A stretch of 64,000 nucleotides of DNA from Melanocharis versteri (GCA_013397845.1 VZTG01000079.1:981091-1045090), one strand, 5' to 3'; shown: positions 26,357-40,575, counted from the stretch's first letter. The notes: generated from the letters alone by a model not told the origin. A program made the numbers and translations.

Positions 26357-26944
26357 TGTGCTGCTTTTGGCGGGGGTAGAATTAACTTTCTTCACAGTGG
26401 CTGGTATGGGGCAGTATTTTGGATCTGTGCTGAAGAGAGGGTTGATAGTATAGAGATGTTTTTGATATTGCTGAGCAGGGCTTACAAAGAGCCAAGGCAT
26501 TTTCTGCTGTTTGTACTACCATGCTGGTGAGGAAGTTGGGGGTGCATGGGAGGCTGGGAGGAGACACAGCTGGGACAGGTGACCCAAACTGACCAAAGGG
26601 ATTTGCAGACCATTCGACTTCATACTCTGTACATAAAGCTGGGGGGAAGAAGGAGGAAGCATTTGGAATGACGTTGTTTGTTGATCCAAGCAAGTGTTAT
26701 GCACAATGGGGACCCACTCTCCTGGAGATGGCTGAACACCTGCCTGCCATGGGAAACAGTGAAATAATTCCTTTTTTTGTTTTGCTTGTGTGTGTGGCTT
26801 TTGCTTTCTTTACTGAACTGTTTCGACCTCAACCCATGAGTTTTCCAGCTCTTATCCTTTCAATTCTCTCCCCAGTCCCACTGGTGGGGGCATGAGTGAG
26901 CGGCTGCCTGGTGCCTGATTGCTGGCTGAGGTTAAACCACAACA
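26357..26944 (+). mobile_element. Solo LTR of an avian endogenous retrovirus (ERVL-like)
   Basis: The order of motifs matches a common passerine/neoavian LTR family. A start like TGCTTTTGG...GTAGAATTAACTTTC is followed by GGTATGGGGCAGTATTTTGG and then by GGACAGGTGACCCAAACTGA. A TATA-like TACATAAA lies at 26630-26637. Near the end are CTCAACCCATGAGTTTTCCA, then TCTCCCCAGTCCCACTGG, then GAGTGAGCGGCTGCCTGGTG, and the terminus GGTTAAACCACAACA. No primer-binding site, gag, pol or env follows, so this is a solitary LTR left by recombination. The start could be 26357 or 26362. No clear target-site duplication is visible: CATGC on the left and CACAC on the right match poorly. The exact family name is an inference from memory. 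Confidence 0.78.
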
Positions 26945-29900
26945 CACACAAATAAGGTAACTCAAATACACCAATTTGAGAAAACAGCATATTAAAAAGG
27001 GCTAACTTTTGGTTGTTTCTACTTGCATATGTTCATATTTTTGCAAGATATAGGTGATGTCCTACAACTCCAATACTAAAACCAACACCTTGAACTTGAT
27101 GTACCATATTTCTTTAAACTACTCAACAGATCAGAGCATCTGGTAGACAACAGACAAGCTTTAGGAAAGCCTAAGAACCAAGTACAAGGTAGTGTTAAGT
27201 AATTTGCTATCCATGTGCCTCTAGAGAGGCTCTGTGAAAGTTTGTCCTACCACAGTTCCACTTAAACTAGAAAAAAACCTTGAACTCCCACTTCGCTTTG
27301 ATTATCACTACATTTGGTGACTGAACCACAGTCCAAGCTAACAAAATGAAGGGCTTTGGATCTTACTCTCCCTGCTTATGTCATCCTTGAGCCTTTCACG
27401 GTAAGCCAAAAATAATTGAGTGGGCAGGTGACTACTGCCCCATGAGTCATTGCAGATGTGGCACACCACATTCTCCCCACCCATGTCAACTCAGGCTGTA
27501 TGAGTAAAGCTAGCAATTAAGAGTACAAAACAATTATTCTTCCTGACATCATCCCAGCCTCAGACCATAAGAGCTTCCTTTCACCCTGCCTTTGCCTCAC
27601 TGTTTTCCCCCAACCATTTCCGAGACTTCATCTCGTGATAGTTTCAGGGTAGATTAATACAAGCCCAGAACCACCAAAAGGGCTACATGTTTCAAACTAT
27701 GAATACCTGTTCCACCAGGAGCCTAATTCTAGCAGTGTAAAAGTCTGAATAAGCAATAAGCAGTATGCTTGATCCTCCTGTGCTGCAATAGGAAAAAAAA
27801 AGGTGTAAACCTTTGAAGGCTTCTTTTATCTTCTCAGACTGGCTGGTCCTGCAGGCAGGGATACAGCTGACTTTTAGAAGCATAGCCACAAAAGTAAGAG
27901 TTAACCTAGGAGGCTGCACTTAAGGATCTACCCCACATTTTACATCTTTCTTCTCCTTATGCATGGAGGAGTAGGTGACTTGTTACCTAGAGTTAAACTA
28001 AGACCTGCAGAAACTTCAGCCTGTCAATCACAACCACTGAAAATGTTTTAGATTTGAATTTTACTGGAACTAGTATGCAGAGACAAGGTAATTTTGTTCT
28101 TTGCTAGTACTTGGGAGTTATGTGGAGTTCAGCAGCAGCAATGCTGTCTACTGAGCAATGAGCTCTATCTGCTGTCTCTATTCTCTATCTTGTCTACTTC
28201 AGATTTTGGGAGCGAAACTGTATCTTATAACGGGTTTATATAATTACTTAAATCCAATTTCCAATCTTAATTAGGGATGCAACAATGAACTATTAATAAT
28301 ATTCAGAGCAGCATTAATCTATCCGTGCTCTTTCACTTGAATGGTAACAGGAACTAGACCATCAGGGAAATAAATTAAAGACAATTTGAGTTTTGAGAGA
28401 AATGGCAGAACAAGAGATTGGGATCTGCATTGCTGCAACAGCTTTGTGTCTGTGGGAGATCCCAAGGAATCAGGAAAAGGTGGGATGGTGGGCCTACTCA
28501 CAGTCTGATAAAGTAAAATACACACAGAGGACATCACAGGACTAAGACCCTGATGCTGAGCAAGCGTTTCAATTAAAATGACTTCAACACAAACTAAAAG
28601 AGGGAAATGTCAAGCCCTAGTTTAGGCATCTTGCCTGAAAAATACGAAAATGGAATATACCCTACCCCAATATCACCCTTAAAAAAGCATTTTCCCATTC
28701 CCTCAACAGCAGTCAGGCTGTATCAGAAATGAACTTCTTGCACCAGGTGTCAGATGCCAATGACACCTTACTTGATTAAGAAGCCTCTAATAAAAAGTCA
28801 AAGCGCTCAATACGTAATTGCTACTGACAAACAAAACTAAGCTGTAGTCATGCTCCTCTGAAAAAAACCCCACGACTTTGCTCTGTGTGGCTTCACCGTT
28901 TTGCCAGAGCAAAACCATCCATCTGCTGGAATAGTTATCAAACTGTTTCATAGAGAGTGCCATAAAAGATATTTCGTTCTCACTGAATGATAAAGTTAAC
29001 CCAGGGAATCTCTGAACCTTCAGAAGGGGATGTCTTTTGTGGAAATTAACTAAACTGATTATGCTTTAAATTAAAAACAAACCAGGAACTAATTTTTCAA
29101 TGCTGCATGAAACCAAAACCTTTAGAGTGACAGTTGTATCTTTAAAAGTTTTCACTAAAATCACACGATAATATCCTCAGGAAAACCAGAGCAACTTTTT
29201 TCCCTCTCAACAATACCAGTTTACAGCTGAACAACAGAAGGGTGGAGGAGGAAATTCCTTTATTCTCACCTTCCAAAAAAAAGGTTCCTTTTCAGCAAGC
29301 TTAGTACAATGAGTTTGTCATCAATTGTTTGCAGGAAACATCTCACATTTTTTCCTTCTATGCAATGAGTTTAATCACAAAAGGTTGACTTAATTTTTTA
29401 ACAAAAACAAGGCAAAGAAAGGCAAAAGCTGTGATCACGTAAGAAATCAGAAATCCCACTGACCTCAGTAAAAGAAGCCGCAGAAGATCCAAGCAATGTA
29501 TAAAAACACACGACCAAGCACCACAAGGAGGAAGAAAATAACAGCACATGGGCAGCATTCCCACTTTATGCTGGGACTAACAGGGGTTTGTAAATACCTT
29601 TATGATTATGTTTGTTAAAAGGTCATGTGAATAAACTGATTGGTCTGCAGCAACAATACTGCAACTGGCAAGACCAAGAATTTAAGAGCAAAAATTAAAC
29701 CTTTACTCATAGTAATTTCTTTAAGAGGTTTTCTAGGTTTTCTCTAGTGAAAGCTGTTTGTGATGCAGCTTCTCCTGGTAATTTCCACTGATGGAGTACA
29801 AGCCAACTGCTGCTCTTCCATGGAAAGCTCTGATCTTTCTTTGAAAGAATCAACAGTAATGCAGTAAACACAGCCGTTTGAGAAGATTATATTCTATAAG

Positions 29901-32900
29901 AAAACAGAAAGGCATGGATGAATTGTGCTTTCTGGCCGTTTAAATCAACCCCTGTACCAGCCTGTGTCAGGTGGTACCCTGGGGCTTTGCTCCCCAAAAT
30001 CAGGGCACTGCTCCTGGTCTATCCTTTGGAAAGGGGAAGCAGTGCTCTGGGAGGAGACCAGCAGTAACTTGCAGCCTTCACGGTCTCCTCCTGTCTTCCT
30101 CTTTTGGAAGAGGGTTATGCATGCCATGTGTAGCTATCTGATGCCAAAAATGCAGATACAGGAGAGTATCAGCAAAGTGAAAAGGCTTGCCTGGTAACTG
30201 CATTCCAGGAAGGCCTTTGTTAATGTAGGCAATATCTTAGGAGCAAAAATATGTTTCAGTCAAACCACCCAAGGTATGACATGAACAGTGAATCAGACTG
30301 AAGGACTGTTGCGGTGACAAGAATCAAAATCTTCTGCTCTGTCATACCACCAGATCTGTATTAACTCTCCAGCAGCTCAGGCAGTTAGGAACACTCACTG
30401 GTGCACAGCTGGCAGGAGAACTTGGTTCAGGCGACAAGGTTCTTCTGGGTGCTCCCACCACTCCTGTCATACATCATGCTTCTTTTTAAACACACAGCTT
30501 TATGTGAGAAAGAAACTGACAGTATCAGTCGAATACTCAGACCTCTTCCCTCAAGAAAATGATTCAACCTTCCTCTTAACCTCACACAAATCAAACAGTG
30601 AGCAGAGCTGCAAAGGAGTTAGGATATGTATGCTTTACCCTTATTTAGGCTCTCGACACCCAGTGCCAGCAAACACTTAAAAAAGCCCCTCACATAACAC
30701 CGAAAGAAGAGAAGCAGGACAAGAAACAGGCTAAAGGTGGAGGGAGGACAGGTTGCCCTGCAGAACAAGAGCCTAGAAAAGCAGAAGTGAGACAGACATT
30801 GCAAAGGCAACCCAGACTGGAAAACAAAAGAGTTGCCTTCTCCCACTGAACAAAGGTCTGAGCCAACACCATTGCCATGGCCACGCTGACTTGCTTGGTC
30901 AGTCCCCTGAGCAGAGCTGCCTGCTCCAGGGCAATGATGTTACCCACCACCTCCTTCCCATCAGAGATTTCAGGAGAACCAGGACCCTGCCCTGCCACTC
31001 CCAGGACAGTTATTTTTTGCTGTTATCCTTTTAACAGCCAAACCAAAGGAACTCAGGCAACACTGTCACAGACTGTGGGAAATACTGAGAGATTATTAAC
31101 ATATTTCTTTGTTATTTGTGTTTGTTAGCACAGAGGAGAATCATAGGGTCTTCTCCTGCCGACCCATGTCCATTCACATTACTGAAAGCTTGGGCCTTGG
31201 GTTTGAAGGATTTGGGTTTGGAGGAGGGGTAGCTTATTTCAGAGCTTTTCAGAGAAGGTTATAAGCCTCATCATCTGAACAAGAACAACAAAAGCCCCAG
31301 AGAAGTCATTCTTTCAGACTCTTCTGATCTTTACAATACAATTTGAGTCTAAATATTTTTGTTAGTTTTTAACTCTGCAGCTCAGGAAATGTTTTAAAAC
31401 TTTAAAGATTAAAAAAAATTACAGCTAACAAGCCAAAACTTGTTAATGGTGAAGCTGCTGTATAGTTAAGTAAGAGAGGATTTTACTAACTCCTTAGAGC
31501 TTCCTGAAAGCTGAAGGAGAGAAAAAAATTGGTTTTAGTCTCTTGCGACATTTTTCCTATCATCTATGGTAAGCTCCATATCAAGTCCACATAATCAAAG
31601 TAAATATGAATTTACCAGAAAATTTCAAATATTGTTCAACAGCATGAATTAACTGATGTCCAGCAACAGAATATACACACAAAATCTGTTTCACCAAACC
31701 AATGCAAACTGTATTGCCCAGCATCTAGTCCCAAATGCGAAATGCAACAGAGCAGCAGAGGCCTCTTTCCACGTTGCCCAGCTACTTAAAATGCCTGAGT
31801 TCCTGCCTGACTAGGAGGAACTTGAGAAATTTTGTCAGCATGACCCTCCGCAATGGAGCTCTATTGCTGCTGGAGCCCACCACCATGTTCTTGAGGAATG
31901 AAACCGTCAAGTCACTATAAAATCTTAGCATCATGCCTAGCAAAGTCACGTTCTCCTGCTGTGAAACTGGGTGCCCTTTTCTTATTTAAAAAAGTTAGGT
32001 ACACTATTTCAAACTCACATTTGCCACAATAAAAACTGCAAGCCCTTCAGTATCTCCTTTTCCATTTCTTCTCCCCAGTTTTGCCTCCAAAGGAAATTAT
32101 TCATTAGATCCAGTAGCTAGGAGGATAATTTAAATGGCATGATGCATTTCCCAATGCAGCTGCCCTCCGACAGATGACTGATGCCAATGGAATATTGGGC
32201 AAAGCACCCATATACATACAAGCGTTTCAACTGCAGAGTCAGTCCCCATCCATAAAATACACCTATACCACTGTGTCCTGATCTTGCACTCCTACTAAAC
32301 TTGCAAGTCCTTGCCACTTAAGAATGCACAGCCAAAGAGCTGGCAAGTACCTGCAGAGGTAACTTCGCATTTTGGTGTTCAGGTGTTTACTGCTGACTCC
32401 CCTAGTCTGGACCAGCAGCTACATCTGTGCCTGGAAGACACAAACGCTCAAACAGAAGGTGTGAACCTGCAGTGAACCCTGGTCTGATGTTTCATACTTT
32501 CTGCCGAAGTGTCAGCATCTGCAAAGGGTGGAACATTGAAGAACCAATTCTTCACACAAAACTGAGATGGGACTCAACCCGAGCCCAACCCTGCTGTTCT
32601 CCAGAGATCGTGCACTGTAGCATGAGTGCTCTCCATGTGTCACAGGCTGACACAGAGGAAAAGATGGCATAGGTTACACCGGTAAAAGTGCTTCAGTCTT
32701 TAATTATCTGAGATCCACTGCATCTGCAGATGAATACTTCCGGCCAGTGCAACTTTGCCACAGCTTTAAATGCCATCTTGCTCTCAATTTACTGAATCCT
32801 GGCATAAGCAACCTCCTCTCACTCTCTTTCTTCCACACTTACCACTATTTTTCATAGAAACCGTGCAGTTGATGTGACAAGACTTATGTATTTCCTCTTT

Positions 32901-34789
32901 TCTTTTTTGCCTCTGGTTTCTTACCAGTACCTAACATGACAACCGACACATTCACATGTTACCATCAGCACCTGTAGGATTCCAGTTTTATTTTCCTTTC
33001 TGCAGAAACACGTCCCAAAGGCGTGGGATGGGGAATGCTTAAAAATACCGTGTACATGCTCCTCTGTCCCCAAGAACCTCCACCCCAGGCAGCTGGTGAT
33101 CAGCCCCTTGGAAAGTCCCTTTTTTGACAGCTTATACTGCCAAGAACTTAAGGAGTTGGCTTGATTTCTCTTCAGAAATCTTGCATAATAGAGAGTCTTG
33201 GAGCATGCAAAAGAACAGTCCTATCATCCTTTTCTTCCAGAAAGAAAACACGTTTCCAGCAGGAGACAGTTTAATACAAACCCTATCCAGCTCGCCACAG
33301 CAAAGTCACATCCCTTATCCAGGCCAGCAGGAAACACTGCCTTGCCAGAGTCAACAAGAAAAGTAGGCAAGACACGCCTGACACCTGAACTTCTGAGTCT
33401 TCCACACATCCCACAAGAACCAGCGAAGAATGAAGCGATTTTTCTGTCAAACTGCTGCTGCTATACAGATGAAACCCCTTAATAACGGAGAGGCCTGGGG
33501 AATGAATGACAGGCAGAATAGCCTAAAAACATTTTATTCAGAGTGGCAGGCATTTGATGACATCTGACAAAAAGAAAAGAGCAAGGAACTTCCCCACAGG
33601 AAACATTAATTCTATTGCAGTCTCTTCTTTTCAGCACACTCGATTCTGAAAGACTGGGCTAGTTTGGCTCAGTCACCAAATATCATTTGGAATCCAGCTG
33701 TACTCCTGACCACCAGCACCCAGCCTTCAGAAATAAGCAAAAAGCTTGTGGAATTAACTGCCACTCAAAGCTAAACTCTGGGGAGTCCTGCTTACGTGCT
33801 GATCTTATCACAAACAGGCTTCAGGACTGTCTAAATATGCTACTAGCCATTGTCAGCTTTCCAGTGAACACTCCAAATGTGATTTTTTCCCCTAAGGGTG
33901 ATCCTCCTAGAAATTTCAAAATTACCTGAGCTATCTCTAAGTTAATTAGATGGAAAAAGACTTTTCAAGAAGTTTAAGGGCTTAAAATATATCCCAAAAT
34001 GCCAAAAATATCAACTAATTAAAAGATATTTTTAATTTAAAGTGAGAACTATTCACTAGAAGTCTGTCAATATGCACTCTGAGCTGCTGTGCTATGTCAC
34101 TTCTGTTCTCATTAACCAAGTTGATAAGCACAGTTTATACATCAAAATGAGTATAAACCTGGGCCTTATAAATGCATCACTCCAGAAAGCCAAACAGGCA
34201 ACAGGATAGGGGTGTCCAGAGTGCCCATCAAAAATGCTGTTAGAAGGTCTCAATTTCAGAAAGTGAATGGGCAGTTCTTCAGTCTATGTTGGCTCCTCTT
34301 TCAAAGCATTTCAGATTTCAAAGAACTCACCAAAAATGTGGCTGCTGCTTCCTTCCTCAGAGTTGCTGTTCACCAGAGATTCAGAGGGGACTCATATGGA
34401 TTTGAGAATCAGAGAGGAAGAACAAGCTTTCATTGGCAATAATGTAAGAGGAAGCTGATATGCCTCTGTTTGACATTTTTAAATTAAACAAAGCCAGGAA
34501 TTGAAACAGAAGAGTGTAAGTGAAAGTAAAGGTTATGATGTAATGATGGGAAGCATTGTGGAGACTGGGAACACCAAATGGATGCAGGACAGGCTCAGGC
34601 ACCCAACAAATGAAAGAACAGCATCTAGAGCCAGCACAGGTTCTTTTGTGCTACTCTTTAGATCTAACTAAATGATCAAAATGGTTGGTTTGATTAAGCC
34701 AGTTTCCAGTGATACACTGACCAGTATGCTCAGTATATCTACTGCTTTCACAACAGAAAAATACATAATTGTCACAAATAGTTTAACCG
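26945..34789. other. Non-coding DNA
   Basis: No gene recognised. The most coding-like segment is a minus-strand frame at 30690-30998, but it has no known relative. The remainder is AT-rich, with scattered short frames. Confidence 0.6.
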
Positions 34790-34840
34790 TTGATGATTTT
34801 AAGGGCCTTTTCCAGCCTAAATGAATATATGGCTCTATGA
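34790..34840 (+). mobile_element. CR1 LINE, degraded 3' tail
   Basis: The string GATGATTTTAAGGGCCTTTT followed by CCAGCCTAAATGAATATATG and GCTCTATG matches the plus-sense CR1 3' terminus. That terminus typically reads GATGATCTTTAAGGTCCCTT and ends in ATTCTATG repeats. About 50 bp is recognisable; the upstream 100 bp may belong to it but is too diverged to call. Confidence 0.65.
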
Positions 34841-37800
34841 AAATACCGAAAATATGCAAGCAAATGGAGAAGTCAGACCATAACTTTGGGTCAATTTCTC
34901 TTTTTAATGATCACAACCAGCAGCAGGAACCAGGAACAATGAAGAACTGGATCAGCCTCTGCTCTGCCAAGCTCAGCCAAGCCATGCCAGAACAATGCTG
35001 CTGGGAACATGCCCTAGTGGGCCCCTGTCTCAGCCACACGTTGTGAACAGTTGAAACAACGTGGTGCGAGGCCTGAATGTGTTTGAGCTCTCGTGGCTGC
35101 ATTTCCTACTCATGCGCCTGGTCCTCCAGACCTTTCCTGATATTTTGGCCATAGTCATCCTCTCCTAAGCGCAAGCAAGCTGTGCCAGTAAAACATGTCT
35201 TGAAAACACAGGGACAGTCGGAATATCAAACCATGGCACAAACCACAACGGTTTGTTCACCTTGCATATACCTTGCTTTAAAATCAGGTTAAATGACTCT
35301 CTGGGTTTATTGATAGTAGTTCCCACACCAGCATGTGGGCTCTCCAGAGCACTGCCAGCAAAAACCTCTTCTGGCGCTCACTCTTGGGGCAGGGTAGTAG
35401 CTAATAGGGAACTCTAAAATTGGAAATAAATGACCTACTTCTGAGGAAAGCTGATAGAATAATATTTAAAGGTTTGAGATTGGCTTCACACTGTCTTTCT
35501 TACAAGGCTACAGGAGTACTGTGATACGCTCCTAATAGAACTGAATTAGAGAGACAAAAGGTCTGTACAAACCGACTCACCAGCTTTAACAAAAACAAAC
35601 TTCATTTCTTTACTTGTGCAAGCTTTATTAATATATGTACATCTATTTAATTAGTTTGCCAGTAGAGTTTGGTGCAGGATGCTAATACACGTGTACAATT
35701 AATCTGATTCCTATTTCTGGTCTGTCATCTTCCTGAAGCCTGCCCTAGAAGAGCAATTTAACAAAAATAAAAAGGGAACTTCTTAAAAGTGAAGCTTTTT
35801 CAAAGATGGGTGGATCTGGTTTGTATACTAGCAGTTCTGTTAGGGAATTCTTCTCAACTGGCACTACTAAACTTGCTCTACATTTAACGAGACACAGAAA
35901 TAGGGCACTCCAAGCATGTATACAGATGGAGCTGTATTTTTCCCTGGAGTGCTGGGGAAAAAATGGCTGTTATTAAGCGCAACTCAAACAATGCTGGTGT
36001 CGCTGTCCCAGACAAGGAGGCACAAGATGCTTGAATTCTTGGGTTTAATGGTTAAAAAATAACATCTCTGTTGTCAAGTATCAGTCCTGGAGAAGAACTG
36101 TTAGAAAGGGAGCTGCATATGCCCTCAAGTGCATTTGCACCCAGGCCCCATCCACAGTCATACCTACTTAGTTACTCAGTGATTGAAGCAGTGGTGTTTG
36201 TGCTTTTGGTGTTTATTGATCTGCTTGGTTGGATTTGTCTGCTTGTTTGTTTTGGGGTGTGTGTGTATGCGTGCGTGTCTGTGTGTGTGTTTAAGTGAGT
36301 ATAATCCTAATGTGTCACCAGTTTGAAGAAATTTTAAAATTACCACGGCAGGAGATACTTTTTTTCTGCTATTTTGTTAAAGCGGTCAACCTCGGCAGCT
36401 AGAAAGGGAATAAATGAGACGCATATAAGCCACCCTTCCCCGCCAGTACTACACCCACTACACCCTTAAAAACTTTTCCGGATCCATGCATAAATTATAC
36501 AAACAGATGTTACATAAAGCAACAAAAAACCATGTAGAATAAAGCTGGTAAAACACAAAGAACCCTTCACTTCTGAAGTGCATATGGTGATGTGGACTTA
36601 GTAATCTACACACGAAGTTTTCTGCTCTCTTTCCCTTTTAAACCTAGAAGTACAGGAGAATGGGAAAATTATGATGCCCAGAGTACCAAAAGAAATCAGC
36701 GGAATCAACAGATCCTGCGGAAAAAAAATCCAGAGCTCTGGAAACATTCCTTCCCCCTGGATCATGATTCATCTCTTCAGTCAAATAGATAAAGATGAAG
36801 AGAAAATTCCAAAATGAACAAGAAACACTTCCATGATTCAGTAGCACATACCAAAGTTTTCCCTAAAGCTTGTGCAAGTCTTTTAAAGCAATATTCCTAA
36901 CCTTTCTAAAAATGTAGATATGTTTTGGAGGAAATCTGATTTATTTTAAATACAATATTGTTTTTCTCTGTTATTAATAAGGGATTAAATAAATCATTCT
37001 CTGCCAGTAAAATCCCTAGAGAAATCTCCCACTTTCATGCTACGTTGCATGGAAGTCTCACATTAAGCAATGCAACACTTGAGTCTTGTTACACTTCAGC
37101 ATTGTAATAACATTTCTGAGGAATTATTCTGAAGATACAGTTCTCCATTCTCCTGTAAATCCAGTATCTTACTGTCATCAAATAAACAAAAAGTGAACTC
37201 TGAACTCTCATTAATTATAAACTTAAATAAAATTATCCATTTTTAAACTTAAGGATGGCATGATTTACAGTTATAATGGATTAATGAAGGTTATTCACTA
37301 CCAAAAATAACAACAACAATTTGTGCTGATAACCCAGAATTTCAATATTAAAAAAGTATCCTCTTTTTTGTTAATTCTGTCATAATACCTGAAAAGCCAA
37401 GCACCATGAATGTAATTACTTGGGAAACAAGCCTACAGTAGCAGCTGAAATTACAGTTTCAACATACTGTGCTAGAGTGAAGATTGTAGAAAAGCCCTGA
37501 AGATTGTCCCATGTAGAGAAGAAAAAAGAAGAAACGAGAATTCTGTTTTACAGGTGAAAAACTTCAGCACTGACGATTCACACTTGTTTTTCAGGATGGA
37601 GTGAGATACACATGTGGTCTCCTGAAGTTATTGTGTGCAATGCGTACTTTTTAAATCTCTGTACACATTTCAGTACTGAATAACTATGTCTCTCACTTTA
37701 TGACAGAAAATACTGGAAGGGCCTTGAGATGCCTTCTTAGTCTTACGTCTAGATTCCTGCAGTCAGCTACAATGACTGTGATGACAGGTTACCATTGGAT

Positions 37801-40362
37801 TTCAAAAAAACCCAAAAACTCCCAATCTGACTCTGTAAAAATCTTTCCCATTTGTTGTAATATGGGGATAGTTAATGTTACCAACCACAACTAGACATTT
37901 GTCATTTTCAGATGCCTGAGATGGAAACTATCCCTAACTGACCTACCCCAAGAGGAAGACTGCAAGGTTTGCTTCCTCACTGAAGACTAACCAGCAGAAT
38001 TATTCTCCAGGACCCTCCCCACCAAGCTGTACTGTGCAACACATTCTTAGCAGCAGAAGAATCCTAGATAGGAGAGTTCACAGAGTATGGACTTTGCTCA
38101 ACTTCAAATACTAATTTACTGGAGCAATGCACGCCAAAGTCTTACAATTAGTTAAGCTGATATGACTTAAAATTTTGGAGATGTAGAAGTAGAAGAGCAC
38201 CATTTTGGCATATGGCTCAAAGAAAACAACGTAAATCATAGATATAACTGCATCTGCTGGCATTCATTCAGTGCTCCTGCTATATTTCAAAATTAAACTT
38301 AATTTCATAGAACTGTACTCTAGTGGTCTAGGTTGGTAGTCAATTAAAGAACATCTCCCTACAGGACTAATGCAATACTTAGGTAAGCAAGCATCATCAT
38401 AAATAAACAGGCCAACTTTTTTTCCCACCATAATTTGAATGCCAAGGTATCCACACCAACTTCAATGGACTTGCTCCTAGTAGGTGGGAATATTGGAAAA
38501 GACTTTTCCTCAATAACTTAGGAGTCCATAATTTCCTAGGGAACCTTCAACAAGTTCTGATATTGAAACAAATACAAAAAAAAATCAGCCTAAAAATGGG
38601 AGCAAGCAATGAAAATTGTATCAAAATAACACAGATTTTAGGTTGAACTTTAGGCATCCAAGAAATAGGATGCACATGAGAACAAAGATACACCCCTTCA
38701 GCACAGCCTGCTAGGAGAGACAGCTGCCATGGCTTTTCATATTTTGAAGGGGGGTGGGAGGAAGGGAGAGAGAGACCATTTTGGCAGCTTGAACAACCCT
38801 CTTTATCCCACAACCATAAATGTACTGCCGGCCAGTTGAAGTCAGAACTGTCTGAGAATCACTACAACAGCACATCAACGAGAGAAAAATCACACTGTGA
38901 ATAGTAATAACAGGGACAGTTCTAGATGTTGCTTTATGTAGCTCTTCTTGTCTTGCTATAAATGGAGTATCAATAGCAGTTGCTAAATCAGCAGGTGTTT
39001 CCAGTAGCAAAAGTGAATTTTGCAGTTTAGACAAGACAAACCAGGCATGAATCAAATTACCTAATGATCAAAGTACACATCAACTGCTCAGGATTCTGCT
39101 GCCTGTACTTCGCATGCCGTAAGTCATACGATCCTGTGTTCTTAACTTAGCCAAAACTCTGGTTGAAGTCAACAGGAGTTTTGAGTAATTTAAAAGGACT
39201 GCACACACCCCTTCCTACAGAAGCTGCATATTCACAGTGGGGGGAAATAACCATCAGTTGCCACAAAAGCTATTTTTTACTGGCACTATTACAAGATATC
39301 TATAAATATGGCTTAATTTACTTAAGAGCTCACCTGGGACCTGTACTCTTTGGACAGCTAGAAAAACTAATACAAAAAACAAGGTATCAGATGTCAAAAG
39401 CCAATATCTGTATGTAACATTTTAAATTTCTAAAAACTTACTTTGGCAGAGGCTATGGCAGGGCAGCAAATGGACAGGCATTCAAATATAAAATGGAGAT
39501 AAATCGATAAAAAACAGTCAATACTGAGTGGTCACAAATACTTGCAATGAATACACTTAAATGAACACAACTGCAGCTGTAACTTCTGCTGTGTGCAGAG
39601 ACATAAAAACTATGATCTGAAGACACAAAATAACTTGCATCTCTTAGAATTAAAACTGTCACACACTATAACAGATACTGATGTATCTACAACTTCTTTG
39701 GGTTCCAGAGGCTGCCGAGATCAGAAAACGTAATTGTGAAATTGAAATAAATCCCTGCCAGATAGGCAAAACCTCTGCAAAACACTTACACAGCATGAAT
39801 ACAAATTGACATACCAGAGCTATGAGACAATGCTAGAATCAGAGAATATTAGTGCAACGTTGAACTGTTAATCACCACTCATAATAAAACAACATGTTTG
39901 TTTCATTGGTAAAATCACAACTGGGGGAATATGCTCTATCTCTTCTAACAGTAGGCTGGTACTTATTGCCCTAGTGTACATCTTTTGGGACCTGACAGGC
40001 AATTCATCCTAAGATAAAAACCTAACTTCAGTAGGATGACTGCTCTTTACGGCTAATGATTAATGTTATCAGGAACGCAAACACTGGTATACCCACAATA
40101 GCTGCCGGCCCGCTCCATGCAGCAATAATTTCAATAACTTTTTTGAAAGAGACACCAGTTTTTCAGAAGTTTACACTGCAGTGGTCCTCAGCAGAGGCCA
40201 AATAAAAAAGAAACAAAATATTTAAAACTCATTCTCTGCTGTTACAGAGGAATCTAAAAATAGAAATACTTGGAACAAAGACACAGGGGATTTTCTGCTC
40301 GAAAAGGGGAGTCCAGGAAAAATCGAGACCGCCATGCAAAACACACGCTGATTAAAAAATAA
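34841..40362. other. Non-coding AT-rich DNA left of the CpG island
   Basis: No gene recognised. A GT-rich microsatellite-like patch lies at 36256-36290. The 35590-35720 stretch is AT-rich with TTAATTAG-type homeodomain cores and could be a conserved non-coding element, but conservation cannot be judged here. A minus-strand frame at 38711-39055 opens from a non-ATG codon and has no known relative. Short strings such as GGTTGAAGTCAACAGGAGTT (39163) and CAACTTCAATGGACTTGCTC (38458) resemble pieces of old amniote repeats. Confidence 0.55.
36256..36290. repeat. Interrupted (TG)n microsatellite
   Basis: An alternating TG run broken by TATGCG, CG and TC steps, about 35 bp long. It is a simple repeat only. 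Confidence 0.9.
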
Positions 40363-40370
40363 TTACGTCA
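40363..40370. promoter_or_regulatory. CRE/ATF-like site TTACGTCA
   Basis: TTACGTCA differs from the palindromic cAMP response element TGACGTCA by one base and keeps the TGACG half (read on the minus strand, TGACGTAA). It lies about 50 bp outside the CpG island, in the shoulder where CREB/ATF sites often occur. Function is inferred from sequence and position only. Confidence 0.5.
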
Positions 40371-40575
40371 CAGTTTTCTCGGGATCCTGCTGAACCCCCT
40401 CCACACAGCCCCTCCATCCCCACAGCCCGGCGGTCTCCCGCAGGGAAGGCGGCGGAGACCCCCGGCCGCGGGCGCGGCGGGGCAGAGCCGCCCCAGCCCG
40501 CGGGGGGATGCGCGCACGGCCCCGGCTTTCCGCACCGGCCCCGCTCCGCCCGGCGGCTCCCCGCGGTCCGCGCCT

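Noticed and set aside
38711..39055. Minus-strand frame with a plausible-looking stretch (ETPADLATAIDTPFIARQEE)
   Set aside because: It opens from a non-ATG codon, has no recognised family, and splice sites around it are weak. It is not enough for a gene call.
39835..39865. AGAATCAGAGAATATTAG as a CR1 3' end
   Set aside because: Only the first dozen bases are CR1-like, and the following sequence does not match the GGTTGGAAAAGACC core.
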